This document shows positions 45,901 through 59,112 of a stretch of 64,000 nt of DNA, piece by piece. The notes beneath the pieces were generated by a model. It had not been told where the DNA came from, made no database searches, and saw only the letters and a program-made list of their open reading frames with translations. Position 1 is the first letter of the stretch; every line of letters begins with the position of its first letter. This DNA comes from Laccaria trichodermophora (taxonomy: Eukaryota > Basidiomycota > Agaricomycetes > Agaricales > Hydnangiaceae), in assembly GCA_018417955.1 (NCBI GenBank), contig JACTVC010000005.1:310001-374000 (forward strand). The letters are read 5' to 3'. The position numbers were made by a program, and so were the translations under genes.

Positions 45901-47919
45901 ATGGCAGTAACAGACGTGAACTCGACAATTGATAGCCCCCTTTCTGATTGCGATCTTCGTTCTTGTGCGGATGTTCAAATATTGGATTCTCAAATTACTT
46001 CTGCACCTGGTAACAGCAAAGGTTCACGGAAAAAAGCAGTACCCCGTGAAACAGCACCAAGGAAGCCTCTAACTCGTTCGGCTACGACTGTCAAGAAGAA
46101 GCTTCTCCGACCTGATGGGGATCGACATTTCCCATCTCAGTTGGCTGACGCCATGAACTCTGCCAACTCAGGCAACGCGCAGCCGTTAGCAAAATTTCAG
46201 CCTTCGCATAGTTCAGCAAACGATTCAACTTCATCTCCAGGAACCTCTTCACGCCCGAAGCGAGTTAAAGGCAAACGAATGATGATGGAGGTGGAGCCGT
46301 CGCCGCAGCCTCTAGAAACACGTACATCTGATGTCGCGGAGAACCAACCCACCTCTCAAACGGCGTCATATTTCCACCCCGAAGGAGGCGAATCGGATGA
46401 GGCATCGAAAATTCTGACATCCACGGCTGTGCACGGTGGTGGAAAGATCAGTACGCAGCAGCAACCTGACAGATTAGTAGCTCTTGAAAGCCCTCCATCA
46501 GAGGCTGTCCACCCACCATTAACTTTCCAGCAGCAGCCAGGTTTGCATCCGGTGTTTCAGCTCTCAGAAGATCAGGGTGGTTCCTCAGCGAACGCAAGCA
46601 ACGTTCGCAAATTAGTCGGGCCAGCGACCTCTGTGCACCCTGCGCCTATATCAAATCAGCCCACTCAGCATGACTCTTCCGGCCTCGTCAACATGTTGGG
46701 CGTAGTGTTACAAGCCATCGGCGGCGCGTTTGTGTCTATGCAACTTGAGGTACGTCTCTACTTTAGTTTGTCAATTATATGGCGTCAATATCATAAAAGA
46801 AACCCGAACCACACGAGAACTCCCACTTGCAATATCTGATACAATCCCTACCGGGTCCTTCTAGGACTGTTTCCCATCATCCACCTCCTAGCGGTCCCAG
46901 ATTTAATGCAGGTGAGCTTATTATACAAGTCCACTCTACCAAACAAACATTTAAATGCCGCTTCAGCGAGAGAACAGCGAGCATTCACTTCGGATCAGCA
47001 ATATTATCCTCGTGAACGCAGAAGAGGATCCCCATATGGACGGCCACCCTATCCACACATGGGAACCGACTCCATTGCAGATTATGACCACCAAATGCCT
47101 CTGAATCGAAATAGGTCAGGTCCAAATACCTTTTACCACCTACCCAACTGGAAACGTCCAAAGTATTCTTATCCTGGACTGGACTCGCCTTCAAGAAGAC
47201 CGAGACAACCTTTAGAGGAGTATGGGGCTCGCCGCGAGCTTCAACGTCAGAGATGGGACAGGGAACCAGATCCAACGAGTTTAGAAAGCGTGACGCAAAT
47301 TCAGCCACACCCATCCATCAGGGGTTATCCTCGTCATAATCCTATGCTTGAGAGATATTCAAGATACGACCTGCGCCCCATTCCATCACAGTATAAAAGG
47401 CAGCCCGACGCGAGATATATCCAGCCACACCACGCTCGTGGCCATCACTCAAATAACCGTGTGGCTGGAGGTCGTGCACCGCGTAAAACTCAGCCAGTAC
47501 CAGGGTTTCAGGCTGGGAATCCAATGGTGCAACGTCGTTGCGTCTCTGAAAGCGGAGCTCCAAGCTCAGCTTCAATGAACGATTTAGTGCGAAGCATTTC
47601 ATCTACCATGTCGTTGAAGAATCAGTCCGGGAGAGGTGATCGCACTCCCAATGCAAATTCTTGCGGCACAGCGTCTTTTGAGGATACGGAAATCAGAAGT
47701 GGTATAGAGGGACTGCGCGAGCCCTCTCCTCATCGTTCGGAGGTGGAGGATCCACAAATATGGGAGGACGACTATGCAAAGGCGGATGAGGTACAGCAAC
47801 CAATGAACATGCCAGATGGTGGGGTGGCAAACATAGATGGGGCCTCGACCGCATCTCCGAACGGGAAACCGTCGTCCTCCCGCACGCAATCTCGAGCACA
47901 AACTCCATCAGGTTCGTAG
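42936..47919 (+). CDS. JmjC-domain protein with zinc region and long disordered tail
   Basis: 1512 aa. Exons: 42936-43539, 43591-43724, 43788-44200, 44255-44831, 44891-44938, 45003-45389, 45439-46749, 46800-46911, 46967-47919. Putative Fe(II)/2-oxoglutarate dioxygenase, perhaps a histone demethylase. The JmjC fold has TPCHKDLCGS (H266, D268) and the distal SCHQVVNFGG (H349). Cys-rich parts follow: CDFCGADVF/CRKC with CAGCYVEGRSCKC, and CRGCHSAKCFSH. The C-terminal 650 residues are Ser/Pro-rich with several basic clusters (KRKGKRKADDED, RPKRVKGKR). The 44832-44890 intron is uncertain (an alternative donor lies slightly upstream). Confidence 0.85.
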
Positions 47920-48355
47920 GCCCTCAAATTTTTGTGTGAAATTCCATTAATATATCCATAGACCTTACGTTCAACGCCTGGGCCTAAGACGTTGATCACA
48001 CATTATCATCATGCATTTCTACCTCGAGGAATCGTATTCATTGTATTATATTATATTAGTATCTATGCAACATACTTTTGTGGGTCTTCTCCGTCACCTT
48101 TTACTACTTGCTCGCAGTAATTCTTGCCCACAACCGAGATAAAAATATATTCCAAAATCATTCGGGAGAAGTACTTATAGTTAGAAAAGCGAGGGAAACA
48201 GTATTACGAAAATGGTCAATGAGGGTATAGGAGAGCATGAAAAGAGTGATGATCGATATGGTATGGGGAGCCGAGGATGTCAGAGCATAATTATTCAAGA
48301 AGAGCAACGTAAAGAGGAGGTCGTGAATGAGTTCGCGTAATGAGTGGCAGACAGT
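47920..48355. other. 3' intergenic region, no supported gene
   Basis: 436 bp between the convergent stops of the JmjC and casein kinase 1 genes, AT-rich around 48025-48060. Nothing else is supported. Confidence 0.5.
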
Positions 48356-50311
48356 CTAGCATCGACATGTGAGGATCCGGAGCAAAGTAGGTTTGGGCGA
48401 TGGGTCTTCGTGTTCTCGTCCGTCATATTCGCCTTGGGATATACCTGCTTCCCCACCCCTCGCACGTATGTTGCTGACGGCTGGAGGGACAGCTCCAACA
48501 CTTGGCACCATGGGAGAAGCACGTCCGTATTGTTGTTGCTGTTGTATCCTATACGTGTCGTCGGTTTCTCGGCCGTAGTCATATCCACCTCCCGATGCAG
48601 CATTGGCATAAGGATGCTGGGCACTGAGGCGATGTTGTGTCCCAATAGGAATGTTGACTTGTACAGCACCAGTGTGTGGAGCTAGTTGCCCAGTTGCATT
48701 GCCACCGGCGGGAGTAAGAGCGACCGGGACTTTGCGTTGCTTTGACCCATGCCGAACGAGAGCTGGTGACGGAGGGACGACGTTCCCTGCCTGAGATCGT
48801 CTCCTATCGTCACGTTGGTCCCTTCGTCTGTCAGGAGCGAGACCCGATGCTTGCATCTGAGCCAACATTTGGTTGTTATGGCCCTAAGTCAGACCATTAA
48901 CACTCTGTCAGCAAGAGGGAGCTCAAGTTGGCACGAACCAAGGAAACCTCCCAACCTTTTCCGTCTAGTGAATATCATAAGATTACTGGAATGAAACGGG
49001 GATGAGGGGTAAACCAACCGTTAAGTAAGTTCCAGTCAAAAACGCCATCGTCCACGTCGCCATTGCTTTTGATGACTTTCGAGAACAATTCCCTCAAGAA
49101 ATCATAGTCAGGCGCCTCCTCAAACCCCAACTTGCGTACGTAGTTGAGATAAATTCCAAATTCCTCTGACAAAAAGCTTCAATGGACACTTTTACAAAGA
49201 AGGTAACAATCCATACCAGGGAAGCCTTCGCACAACTCCTTGATTGGTGTAGTTTGCTTCTTTTCTCCAATCTTCTCGTACTTCTGTTTGTTCGTGGCCG
49301 CTTTGAGCCCTTGCCAGGGCAGGCTTCCGCGCAGAAAATACATGAAGACATGTCCAAGAGCTTCCAAGTCGTCTCTTCTAGATTGTTCTGCGATAAAAAG
49401 TTGCTCTTTTGTATGTTCCGTCCAATTTCAGAGCGCGCATACCTCTACCTAAGTGCGTGTTGATGCTCATGTACCGCGCTGTGCCGCTCAAGCTCTTCCG
49501 TTCACGATACGGGATGTGTTGTTTCGTCTTCGGGTCTCGATATTGTTTGGCCATACCAAAATCTACGACGTGAATGACTACGTCGGGGTTATATAATCGA
49601 GGTTTAAATGGGTATGGCCACAAAATACTAACTGTTGGCCCCCTTCGTTCCTGGACGTCCTACGAGGAAGTTATCCGGTTTGATATCGCGATAGATCAAG
49701 TTTTTCTCGTGGATAGTTTGCACTCGGGTGATCTGTCACGGTCATGGTGAGTAGGAGAAGACATATATATATATAGTACATACCATTTGACGAGCGGCCA
49801 TGCATACCGTTTTGATCGAGAATTTCCGGCCACACATGTCAAAAAGATCTTCGAGACTCGGTCCAAGGAGGTCAATGACCAAAATATTGTGCAATCCCTC
49901 CTGCCCAAAGTGATAGATTTGTGGTATCCCAGCTAAAGGGGGGACATTGAGTGCAGGCGAGTGGGAAATGGCACTATGCGGACTGACTACATCCAGCGAG
50001 AATACGGTAAGAACGACATTCGTCACGAAGTTGAGGAGCTTCAGCCTTTCTCGGTTCCTATTGCAGCACAATGTGAGGGAGTGATTTGACGAGTTAGAGA
50101 GGTAGCGCACAAACTTGATGGCCACAGTCTGTGAGTTGAGAAGATTTGTGCCTATAGATATTTGAGCGGTGAGTTGTAGGCAGAGTGCAAATGGTCATGA
50201 GAGTTCACCTTCGAAGATGACACCAAAAGAGCCTTCACCGATTTTTTTTCCAACGCGGTAATGAGCACCGACGATGTTAGCGGTGGACGAAGGGTGTGAG
50301 TGGGACGCCAT
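48356..50311 (-). CDS. Casein kinase 1 family protein kinase
   Basis: 488 aa. Exons (transcript order): 50311-50209, 50151-50111, 50057-49991, 49932-49784, 49732-49633, 49577-49443, 49387-49217, 49165-49019, 48964-48939, 48883-48356. Ser/Thr kinase of the CK1 delta/epsilon-like group (Hhp1/Hrr25). [14 protein letters not shown] (ATP loop), VAIKF (catalytic Lys), [14 protein letters not shown] (loop), [13 protein letters not shown] (CK1-type DFG region), [24 protein letters not shown], and the CK1 segment [16 protein letters not shown]. The 170-residue C-terminal tail is Gln/Pro/Arg-rich and ends LTCRC, so terminal cysteines could be lipidated as in yeast Yck1/2. Confidence 0.93.
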
Positions 50312-50423
50312 TATGGGCGTCGGGAAGGACGATGAGGGCCCAGCCGGGGAGGCCTATGTAGTATGAGGAGGAAGCAACAAACATTTGTACAAACAAACGA
50401 GGCAATCCAACTCCGCCCAAAAA

Positions 50424-52657
50424 TTAATATTTCTGCAACACCATACTCAATACCAACGACGCCAACACCGTAATAAATCCCCACTTCCAAGCCCACTTCG
50501 TTGACTTGTTCCTTCGTAGCTGCTCCTCCCATTCTTTCCCCCAAACCCCACGAAATAATTCCCATCGTGGCGATCGTGTTAACCACCAGAACAACGCCAC
50601 CGGGCCAGGGAACGTAGAGATCACTTTGCCACCAGCTCCCTGGTAGTAAGAGGTGCAATCCGTCCAGACTGAAATCGAGAGGCGATCCTGTAACCACGTG
50701 TTGTACTCATCTGTCGCTTCTGACGATATTTCAAATGACTTGGCTTGCCCATCAAGGATCGGCGTGATAAGCTGGAGTGCAAATCCAATCTACGCTTCCT
50801 TCAGCATGTGTCTCCTTGTTTAGAATCTAATTCCAACCAACCTGCGCTTCTTGGCTGAAGATGACAGAAGCATGCCCCGTGGCAACATTTGGTCCTCGAT
50901 CCCAGTATCAGTGCTCCAGGGACAAATTGTATATATGAAAACATACCTAACAGGGTGAAAAGGTTGGGGAAACCAGGCATGCAGGTCCCGACATAGGCTG
51001 TTGGTCCCCCCTGACTTGCAAAATATTCATGTATTGTGCCGCCAGTACTTCCTCGAACCTTTAAGCTAGCGGGCTCCTAAAAGAAGTCAGTAATTGAACC
51101 AAATAGAAGGGGAGAATTCGCCAACTGTGGAATACCCTGTCCCAAAAATAATCACGTCCAAAGGAACAATCTCGCCAGTCTTCATCCTAATTCCTTCTGG
51201 CACCACAGTCTCGATCCCATCCCAGTTAAGACTGACGTTAGGCCGATGTAGCGATTTGAGATAGCCTGGATCCACGATGATACGTTTGCATCCAGGAGCT
51301 GTAGAGAAAGTACCTCAGTGGGCCATCAGGTGCAAACTAGAAGTAGAACACGAGCACCATAGCTCGGTATCAAATTTTGTAACTGGTCTTTTGGAGCCAT
51401 TTTCTTGATGTAGGCTGTAAGCGCCTTTAAGGACAAGTGAGTTTGTGTCTCATGGAAAAGGCGGATAATAACCATCTTTGTGATAGCCAAAAAGCGCTTG
51501 TTATTCTTCCGGAAGAGTAAAAAGGAGATATCGGACTAGAGACGAGTACTCTTGACACCATACAAAAGTGTGGAAGCAGGCACATACCCTCGCCATGAGG
51601 CAATTGCGGTACCATCGCATAATGAACGGTACATATGCGAATATCATTTGGACAAATCGAGGGTACCTGTAATTCCCCTGGGCACCATGAATATCAGGAC
51701 AACAATTGAAGGTAAAGCCCTCACGCGAGTTATATACCATTGCGGTGTTCGAACAAAATTGACGATCTTCACAGACGAATCCGCAGAGATTTCAGGGATA
51801 AATTGGGCCCTAAAAAAACAAGAATTCCAGTGCAATCCACCTACTTGCAATAAATCTTACGCAGAGCATCCGTTGCCAATGACGCCAACACGTTTTCCTT
51901 TCAAAGCCACATCATGCCTCCATTGTGCGGAATGAAAGAGGTCTCCCCGAAAGCTGTCCAAGCCTCCAATATCCTTGGGGTATATAGGACCCTGGAATCC
52001 CCCTATGGCATAAAACATAACTTCTGCCTCTACTGTCGACACCTTGCCCGTGATCGTGTTACGCAGCGTTATCCTGTACTGCTGAGCATTGGTATCCCAT
52101 TCGGCATTCGTCACTGCAGTGTTCAGGTGCGTATGTCGCACGAGGTCATGTCTATGCCACAGTTCTTCCCAGTAGGCGCAAAGCTCGGGTTGGCTAGCGT
52201 ATAACGTCGGCCACCTTGGATTAAGGTCTGTCGACAGACTATACCAATGACCAGGTACATCGGAGCCACAACCCTGTGCGTCGATAGGAGTCAACGTGCC
52301 CAACAGAATTGCAGAATAAGCATACAGGATACGTATTGTCCTAATAAATGGAACAAATGGTTAGGCTGAATCGTTATAAAGGCAGTAGGACGTCGACCAC
52401 TCACTCTCCAGGTACCCCCGACTGCATTTGCTTTCTCATAAATCTAAGCGGCAAGTCGGACGAGGTTGTTGGTGGCTGCTGGACATCAACATACCGTGAA
52501 GTTATTGAAGCCCAGTTGCCTTTTGAGTTTCACGGCTGTGGCAATGCCACCTAGGCTGCAAAGATAATGATTGGGCGAGGAAAGGAAAGAGAACCTAATA
52601 GACTCACCCCGCACCGACGATTACCACATGAGGAAGATTAGAGTCTCCAGTCTTCAT
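50424..52657 (-). CDS. Flavin-dependent monooxygenase (FMO/Baeyer-Villiger type)
   Basis: 534 aa. Exons (transcript order): 52657-52608, 52555-52495, 52443-52405, 52340-52326, 52273-51861, 51809-51725, 51677-51588, 51535-51473, 51424-51358, 51298-51126, 51076-50947, 50894-50842, 50789-50424. FAD site VIVGAGLGGIATAVKL at the start, YEKANAVGGTWRDNTYPG, a second Rossmann motif VGVIGNGCSAAQ for NADPH, then GCKRIIVDPGYLKSLHRPNV, IIFGTGY and GPNVATGHAS. A C-terminal hydrophobic segment (GFITVLASLVLSMVL) may anchor it. Substrate unknown. Exon 52326-52340 is 15 nt. The 51425-51472 intron is less certain because reading through keeps frame. No cluster partners nearby. Confidence 0.88.
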
Positions 52658-52958
52658 GGTGAGCATTATATTGCGGAAGAGCCTGCAAACTTTCTGCCAC
52701 CCTTAAGTACTTGAGTGATGACAGCTCGGCGGGTGTCTCTTTGCCGAGGTGTTAACCTTGGACATTGACGTCGACTAATTGATGCACCGCAAAACAACTG
52801 TCCTCGAGAAGCACTCAGTGGATGGTATCAGGTGACAAGAATATGAGTAACTAATACAGAGAGCAACCCAAGTGCGAAATGAATAAAACACAAATGTTGA
52901 AGGATCCTTAAAGGCTATTTGCTGGTGGTACAAAGATGATGGAACGACCTAGCCAATA
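52658..52958. other. Intergenic region upstream of monooxygenase
   Basis: 301 bp between the monooxygenase ATG and the GID4 stop, both on the minus strand. No feature seen; presumably the monooxygenase promoter. Confidence 0.45.
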
Positions 52959-54425
52959 TTAACGAAATTCGAAGCTCGAGCTAGTGCGCTCCGGGATGTG
53001 ACACAGAGATAGTTGTTGATACCTGTCAGAAGAGACAACGTTGATATCAATGATGAAGATGATCAAGTAGGACTCACGGTTCGGAGTTTTGGTGGTAATA
53101 GAACCCGCTCATGGTGGCGACAGGCGGACTCAATGGAACAAGGGGAAGTGTTGAGCGTCGAACACCAGAATCCCGACGTCGACGGCCGTCGGCCTTTGGG
53201 ATGATCGTAGAGCGTGAAAATAATTCCACCTCATCGCACTCTGGTGCAAGAGGAAACTGTTGTGAGGCTGAGCGAGTAGGCGATGAAATTGCAGGAGGAT
53301 TAAAGTCGACACAGACGTAGTAAAAGCCTGGTGGATAAAGCATTCATTAGCTTATGCAAGAGCTGTCGCGAAGCTGTCTGACCTGCGAAACTAGCACCGT
53401 TGATATCTTGCACACGATGATCGGGAACCAGGAACCTCTCTTTCCACCTCATAAAGACTGCACCACGATCTCGATCCTCCATGGTCAGATATGGTCTTTT
53501 GGTTTCATGCTTGACATGTTTGAAGGCTGGAAAACGGGACCAATGCACAAGGTCTTCGTGCTCCGTGGCACCCCAATTCTGGGTGATGAAACCATATCTA
53601 CTTCCAATAATCTCGGCATCGAAATATGTGGTGAGTTCTGGCCAGTCATCGGTCAGACCACGAATGCGAAGATAACCACAGAGGGACGAAGACGCAAAGT
53701 CAACGTCCTGTTGAACATTTTCAGGACGCAATAATAAAGAGAAGGACCAGACAAAAGGGGCCTACCACAATGGTTACATTCACGTCGTAACTGTTTCTGC
53801 CACTCTTCTGAGTTCCCTGGAAGGAAGCACCAGGATAAAGACATTGGTGGCCTCGGGAGCGCATGCGAAGTCGAGTTATGTCTGTGAACGGATCGGGGTG
53901 TGATGTATGGCTGGTATGTCGTCGGGCCGCTTTGTTCGTAGACGTTGGGGTGGTCGAATAATGGGTGGTCTCCCTATGGGGTATGGTAGGTGGGGTGATG
54001 TTGGTACATTGAATGGTTAACGAATTGGGTCTTGTTGAATATGTTGGTGGGGGAATCAGAGCCCCACGGTAGGAAGAATTTGAGTCAGAGAGCGGGGGCG
54101 GGGCAGAAATTGAAGTATCAAAGGGGAGTCCGTCCTGTGTATGCCTCGTGGGCTGCAATGAGCCGACCTCGTGCGACGGTTGTCGTAAGGGGATTGTATT
54201 ATCAAAAACAAGCCAGATAGGGCGGGAATCAGTTGCTATTAAAGGAGAACGGGCGGACAAGATCTCCCGACAACTTGTGCATACGATAGCATCTGCTTGG
54301 GGCAAGAATACGAGGGCTGAGGGGTCGACGGGTGTGGAGCAGGAAGAACAGAGCTTGGTTTGTAGTTGTCCCTGGGACTGTTCTTGCTGGATGTGCTCGA
54401 CGACGAGGGCAATGTGTTCTGGCAT
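52959..54425 (-). CDS. GID4: GID4/VID24-like substrate receptor of the GID/CTLH ubiquitin ligase
   Basis: 432 aa. Exons (transcript order): 54425-53766, 53707-53383, 53327-53078, 53022-52959. In yeast it recruits gluconeogenic enzymes with N-terminal proline for degradation when glucose returns. The beta-barrel part has CLYPGASFQGTQKSG, YDVNVTIVDVDFASSSLCGYL, IRGLTDDWPELTTYFDAEII, DLVHWSRFPAF and MRWKERFLVPDH, then GFYYVCVDF; MSGFYYHQNSEPYQQL occurs near the end. The N-terminal 190 residues carry CSSC/CTSC pairs and a Ser/Pro/Thr-rich stretch. A 50-residue insert splits the last barrel strands. Confidence 0.9.
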
Positions 54426-54619
54426 AAGGACGAGGAGAGGAGGAGGTGTCCAAGTTAATGTCGATGAGAAAATGTCGAAGAGTGCTTTGCTCTGCCCGTC
54501 AGCTCAGGCCGTCCACGTGCACGATCACCCAACTAACAAATGTCCACTTTCAACCGAATCGTTTTAACTAATTGGGCCCTTACTTTGATACTACATATAT
54601 ATCTACATCGAATATCTTT

Positions 54620-57496
54620 TCAGAGTGTAGAGCCTGTCATCGGTCTTCCCGTCACGTCCTCCAAGGGCTCCTTCTCTGTGGAGCGTCTTTCCTGCTCATC
54701 CTTATCTCCACTTACCCGAGTCTCTTCCTCTCTTTTTTCGTAAGCCACCCCCAAGGCAGATCCCTGTTCAACATCCTTTGCCTTTTCTTTTTCCTCGCCT
54801 ACCCGAATGACCGTGCGCTTGAGGGTATACTTTCTTAAAAATAAAACTGAGCATTCCATCAGCGCTAGTTTGTGCACGTGCAGATAGACCTCTTACCCAT
54901 GATGAAACTGACGCCCACAATCGGCGTCATCACGATCCAAATAGTACTAATGGAGATGGTATATGCCTGTATAACAGCCGTTCGTTGGATAGGATCCTAT
55001 TCTATCAACTTTAGCAGTTGCCGATCGGATCAGAGTTAACACGTACAGAAATGGATCCTAGGTGACGAACACTAGAGCTTAAAGCCCCAGGAGACGTATC
55101 CATCGTCAAGCCAGGTATTCTCCTGATTTTCTTGGCAAGAACCTAAACAAAATAAAGGAGATGCATAAATTTCTCTTCATAATAATTTCGAACGCACACT
55201 TGAATAAATGGCCTGGCCAATGGAGATCCCAACGGTGCCGCCCAAAGTTCTACAAAGACACCGCAATTCAATTTACAGCGGGTGAAACAAGCGCGCAAAA
55301 AAAGTTGCCTGATAAATCCAAATGTTGATGTACTCGTGGCCATGTCCTTTATTGGCATTGCCGCCTGGAGACCTATGAGGGGTGTCTGAACATGATGAGC
55401 CCAAAACCGTAACACGGAGACTACTTCTACACATACCTGGAACAGACATCCGAGTCCAACTGCAGCCACTAACGGGTAGACAACCTTTAGAGCTCTGTGT
55501 TGCAAAGTGAAGGAGATCTCTTATAAAGACAAAGGAAAAAACGTACGTGGATGAATGGCTATCCAGCATTGTCATCAAACCCATACCCAATGTAAACACA
55601 GCAAACGACCCCCACATCATCGGACGATATTGACCCGTGCGAGATACAACGATACCAGCAACAGCGGATGTAAGCGCGCATCCAAGGGAGAATGGCAGCA
55701 TTCTATAGAGCACAGAAGCGGTAGGCAGCGCCCAAGTATAAAAATCGGCAGACTCACTCGACTCCAGCTTTAGTTGCGGAAGCTCCCATTACTTGGAAGT
55801 ACAGGGGTAAGTAGTAAGCACCTAAAAAAAGAAAGAAATAATTCAACAAAGATCAGAATAATCAAGTATGAAAAGTGTATACCCGAAAAGAAAGCCGCAG
55901 CATGAAAGAATGTCGTAATTAAAACGATGCTGGTGGTTCTGGTATGGAACAAACGAGGCGGTACGATTGGAGAACGCGATGTGAAACATTCATTAATTCC
56001 TCCCACGACGAGTAAGACGCAACCAACGACGAGAAGGGAAATCGTGACCGCAGAATGCCCTGTGGGTGAGGTGAGCTTGACAAATATAGATTTTTGCACC
56101 ATTCGCATCTCACAGCTCGTTTCGCTTTCATTAAATCCAATGAGCAAGCAAACAACTCCTGACACGATGAAAATTAGACCTAGAAAATCGAATTCTTGCA
56201 GATGTTGCTTCAATGTTTTTCCTTGGTGGGGGTTCAGATTCAAGAAGAAGAAGAGTATTGCAGCAGCAACGCCTCCAGTCGGCCTGGTCGGATAATTAAC
56301 AGATGAGTCCAAAAATAATCAAAGTGGTAGCCAAATCGCACAGATTGATGAAAAAGCACCTAAAAGGCGGAGTTGATTAGGCGGACGGGAAATTAGCTAA
56401 AATTACTTACCATCTCCAGGAGACATGATCAGTGAAAACCTACGGAAAGCTTTCTGATCAGAAGGCACTAAGAATGGGCAAGAATATTCAACTCACACCA
56501 CCTAAAAGGGGCCCGACGACGCTGGCGATACCCCATGTTGCACCTATGAGCCCGCCATACTTTCCTCGTCTGGTGAAGCATCAATACCGTTCCTCTGGTC
56601 AAGTTCGAAGAGACTTACTCCTGTAATGGGACAATGTCGCTGATTGTAATGTTAACCTACGTCAAATTTCAACATAAGAGATGGAAACTAGGCACGAATG
56701 CGTTACTAATTGAATAATGCCCCCGCCGCCAATTCCCTGCACGGCTCTTGAGATGATCAACCAGGTCTAAAAAGTGTTATAATGGACGAATCACGCGATT
56801 ATTAATTTTTCTTAAAAGTTTAAAAAAGGCACCGACCATGCTGTGCGCAGCGCCGCATAACGCGGACCCTATCTAGTTGACAGTCTGATAAATCGGCCTG
56901 GGACAGAAAAATGCAAAGATACAAACCAGGAATATGACAATGGAGGAGTATAAAATTGGTTTCCGGCCAATGAGATCAGAAAGCTTGCCATACAGGGGGG
57001 AAATGCTAGAGGAAGTTATTGTTTGAAAGCCTGACCCTCAGGCAAATGGTAAAAGCAAACTAACCTTGCTGCTGCCAGGAGATAAGCGCTAAAAGAGGGC
57101 CGTTAAGCTTGCCGTGCCGATCACATTACGTATCCACGAACCTGCCGACCCAACTGTACTGCTCTCCACCACCAAGCTGGCCTACTATTGTGGGCAAAGC
57201 GGTAGCAACAATGGTCTGTAAAGGACGGAATTAAGGCAAAACGAACGGCATGCCGAGTGTTTAAGCCGACCTGGTCGATGGCAGCTAAGAAGACACATGC
57301 GCAAAGGCCAAAGAACACCTTTCACAAGAGTCAGGTATAAACAGCAGGGCCAGATGGATCGACATACGATCCCCAGACGATTCTTGGGTAAGACGTGAGT
57401 TTCGTTATCCTTCCATGAGGAACCTGGGGCAAGGTTTTCGGGTGGTGGTTTGTTGGTGCCTGGCGAAAGAGGTCGTTCAGTATTATTGGAGGGCAT
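54620..57496 (-). CDS. MFS drug/H+ antiporter, DHA2 (14-TMS) type
   Basis: 594 aa in 21 exons (transcript order): 57496-57368, 57318-57271, 57215-57142, 57088-57065, 57005-56927, 56872-56837, 56766-56707, 56656-56619, 56569-56497, 56439-56411, 56359-56342, 56283-56114, 56059-55883, 55821-55758, 55702-55547, 55494-55437, 55385-55309, 55249-55198, 55142-55047, 54996-54897, 54846-54620. Plasma- or vacuolar-membrane exporter. [16 protein letters not shown] (TM1), [11 protein letters not shown] (motif A), [11 protein letters not shown] (motif B) and [16 protein letters not shown] (antiporter motif C). Ends in a charged cytosolic tail. One intron (55250-55308) has a GC donor. Exons of 18 and 24 nt occur. 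Substrate not predictable. Confidence 0.9.
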
Positions 57497-57726
57497 TATG
57501 AGGGCAAAAGGCAAGAGAGGGGTACCTGTACCCTGACAGCTGACGGAGCACAAGCGACCACAAGGGCATTATTTTTAAAAAAAATTAATACCACCATGAG
57601 TCAATGAGAATGGAGTCCAGGAGCCGGGATGCCGATGGAAGTGTGCAAAAATAAATATTAAACCTTATCAGGTTCACTAGCTCTCATCTTTGACTATCAC
57701 TCACTCTCTACTCTGCTAGATCCTTC

Positions 57727-58818
57727 ATGTCTGATCAAACCCCGACCATTCCTACTTTCAAGCTCGTTCTAGGTGCGTTGTCTTCTCAAATTTTATCACA
57801 TCCTCACTCACTTGGAGTCCAATCTCTTCTTGTTTCTTTCATCGATGTTCTATTTAATCTCTCTTTTCTTGCAATCTTTTCTCTGTCCTCGTAGTCGGCG
57901 ATGGTGGTACAGGCAAAACAACTTTTGTCAAGGTCAGTATTGCCCCATATTCATCCTTTTAACAAGATCGCGTGCTGATCATTCCATCTCAAAGCGCCAC
58001 TTGACTGGTGAATTCGAGAAGAAGTACATCGGTATGTCCTATGCCTTCGATCACGTTTATTTCTGGACGTGGTTGTTATGCAATCTTGTCTGACGCACAT
58101 TCTTACTATCGACAGCTACTTTGGGTGTTGAGGTTCACCCCTTACAATTCTCCACAAATTTCGGCAACATCTGCTTCAACGTTTGGGACACTGCCGGCCA
58201 GGAGAAGTTTGGTGGTCTCCGTGATGGGTATTACATCCAAGGCCAATGCGGTATCATCATGTTTGACGTCACTTCGCGAATCACCTACAAAAATGTCCCC
58301 AATTGGCATCGCGACCTCGAACGCGTCTGCGAGAACATCCCCATCGTGTTGTGTGGTAACAAGGTCGATGTAAAGGTTGTATTCTTTTCTTCCTCTCTGT
58401 CGCGTATTGAGACTAATTTCCGGCGTGATAGGAGCGCAAAGTGAAGACCGGCGCTGTCACATTCCACCGCAAGAAGAACCTTCAATACTTTGAAATTTCC
58501 GCAAAGTCCAACTACAACTTCGAGAAGCCCTTCCTTTGGCTTGGCCGCAAGCTTGTTGGGTTCGTCTCGTCTTTCCACCGTATCGGTCCCTTTGAATAAG
58601 CCTTCTCCTCTCAACAGCAATCCCGGTCTGGAATTCGTTGCTGCCCCAGCTTTGGCCCCTGCTGAAGTCACCGTGGACGAAAACTTGATGAAGCAGTATC
58701 AACAAGAGCTCCTTCAGGTATACAGACTCGTGCAACGTTTTATTCTTAACCACTACTGATCATGTTAACTCAACAGGCCGAAGCGGTTCCTCTTCCCGAG
58801 GATGACGAAGACCTGTAA
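57727..58818 (+). CDS. GSP1: Ran GTPase
   Basis: 216 aa. Exons: 57727-57772, 57895-57932, 57995-58031, 58116-58375, 58432-58559, 58618-58717, 58777-58818. Drives nuclear transport and spindle assembly. Nearly canonical: [83 protein letters not shown], and the acidic C-terminus ending EDDEDL. Divergent from the MFS gene (230 bp). The long first intron (122 bp) is pyrimidine-rich, common in highly expressed genes. Confidence 0.97.
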
Positions 58819-59112
58819 TCTGTCAGATCTCTTCGTGCCATCGCCGTCCTTCATTTCGCTTCTGTAGCATTCATTGGTCCCAATATAACACCTCCGAGAC
58901 GAATACATTTACACCACTTACTACCTCGCAATTTCTTAACCATCACATTTTTTCTTTCTTTCCTTAATGAAGCTGATTCAATTTGTTGTCGTGATCCAAG
59001 TTTGACCAAGTACACTTGCTTGTTGATCCACACACCGTAGGACCCCGTCCGACTTTTCATTACATTGTCAATTGCGGAAGTTAAACATACCAATATATGA
59101 AGAACTTGTAGC

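Noticed and set aside
50311..50697. Separate small gene upstream of casein kinase 1 on the minus strand
   Set aside because: This frame overlaps the last exon of the monooxygenase in another frame and has no family similarity.
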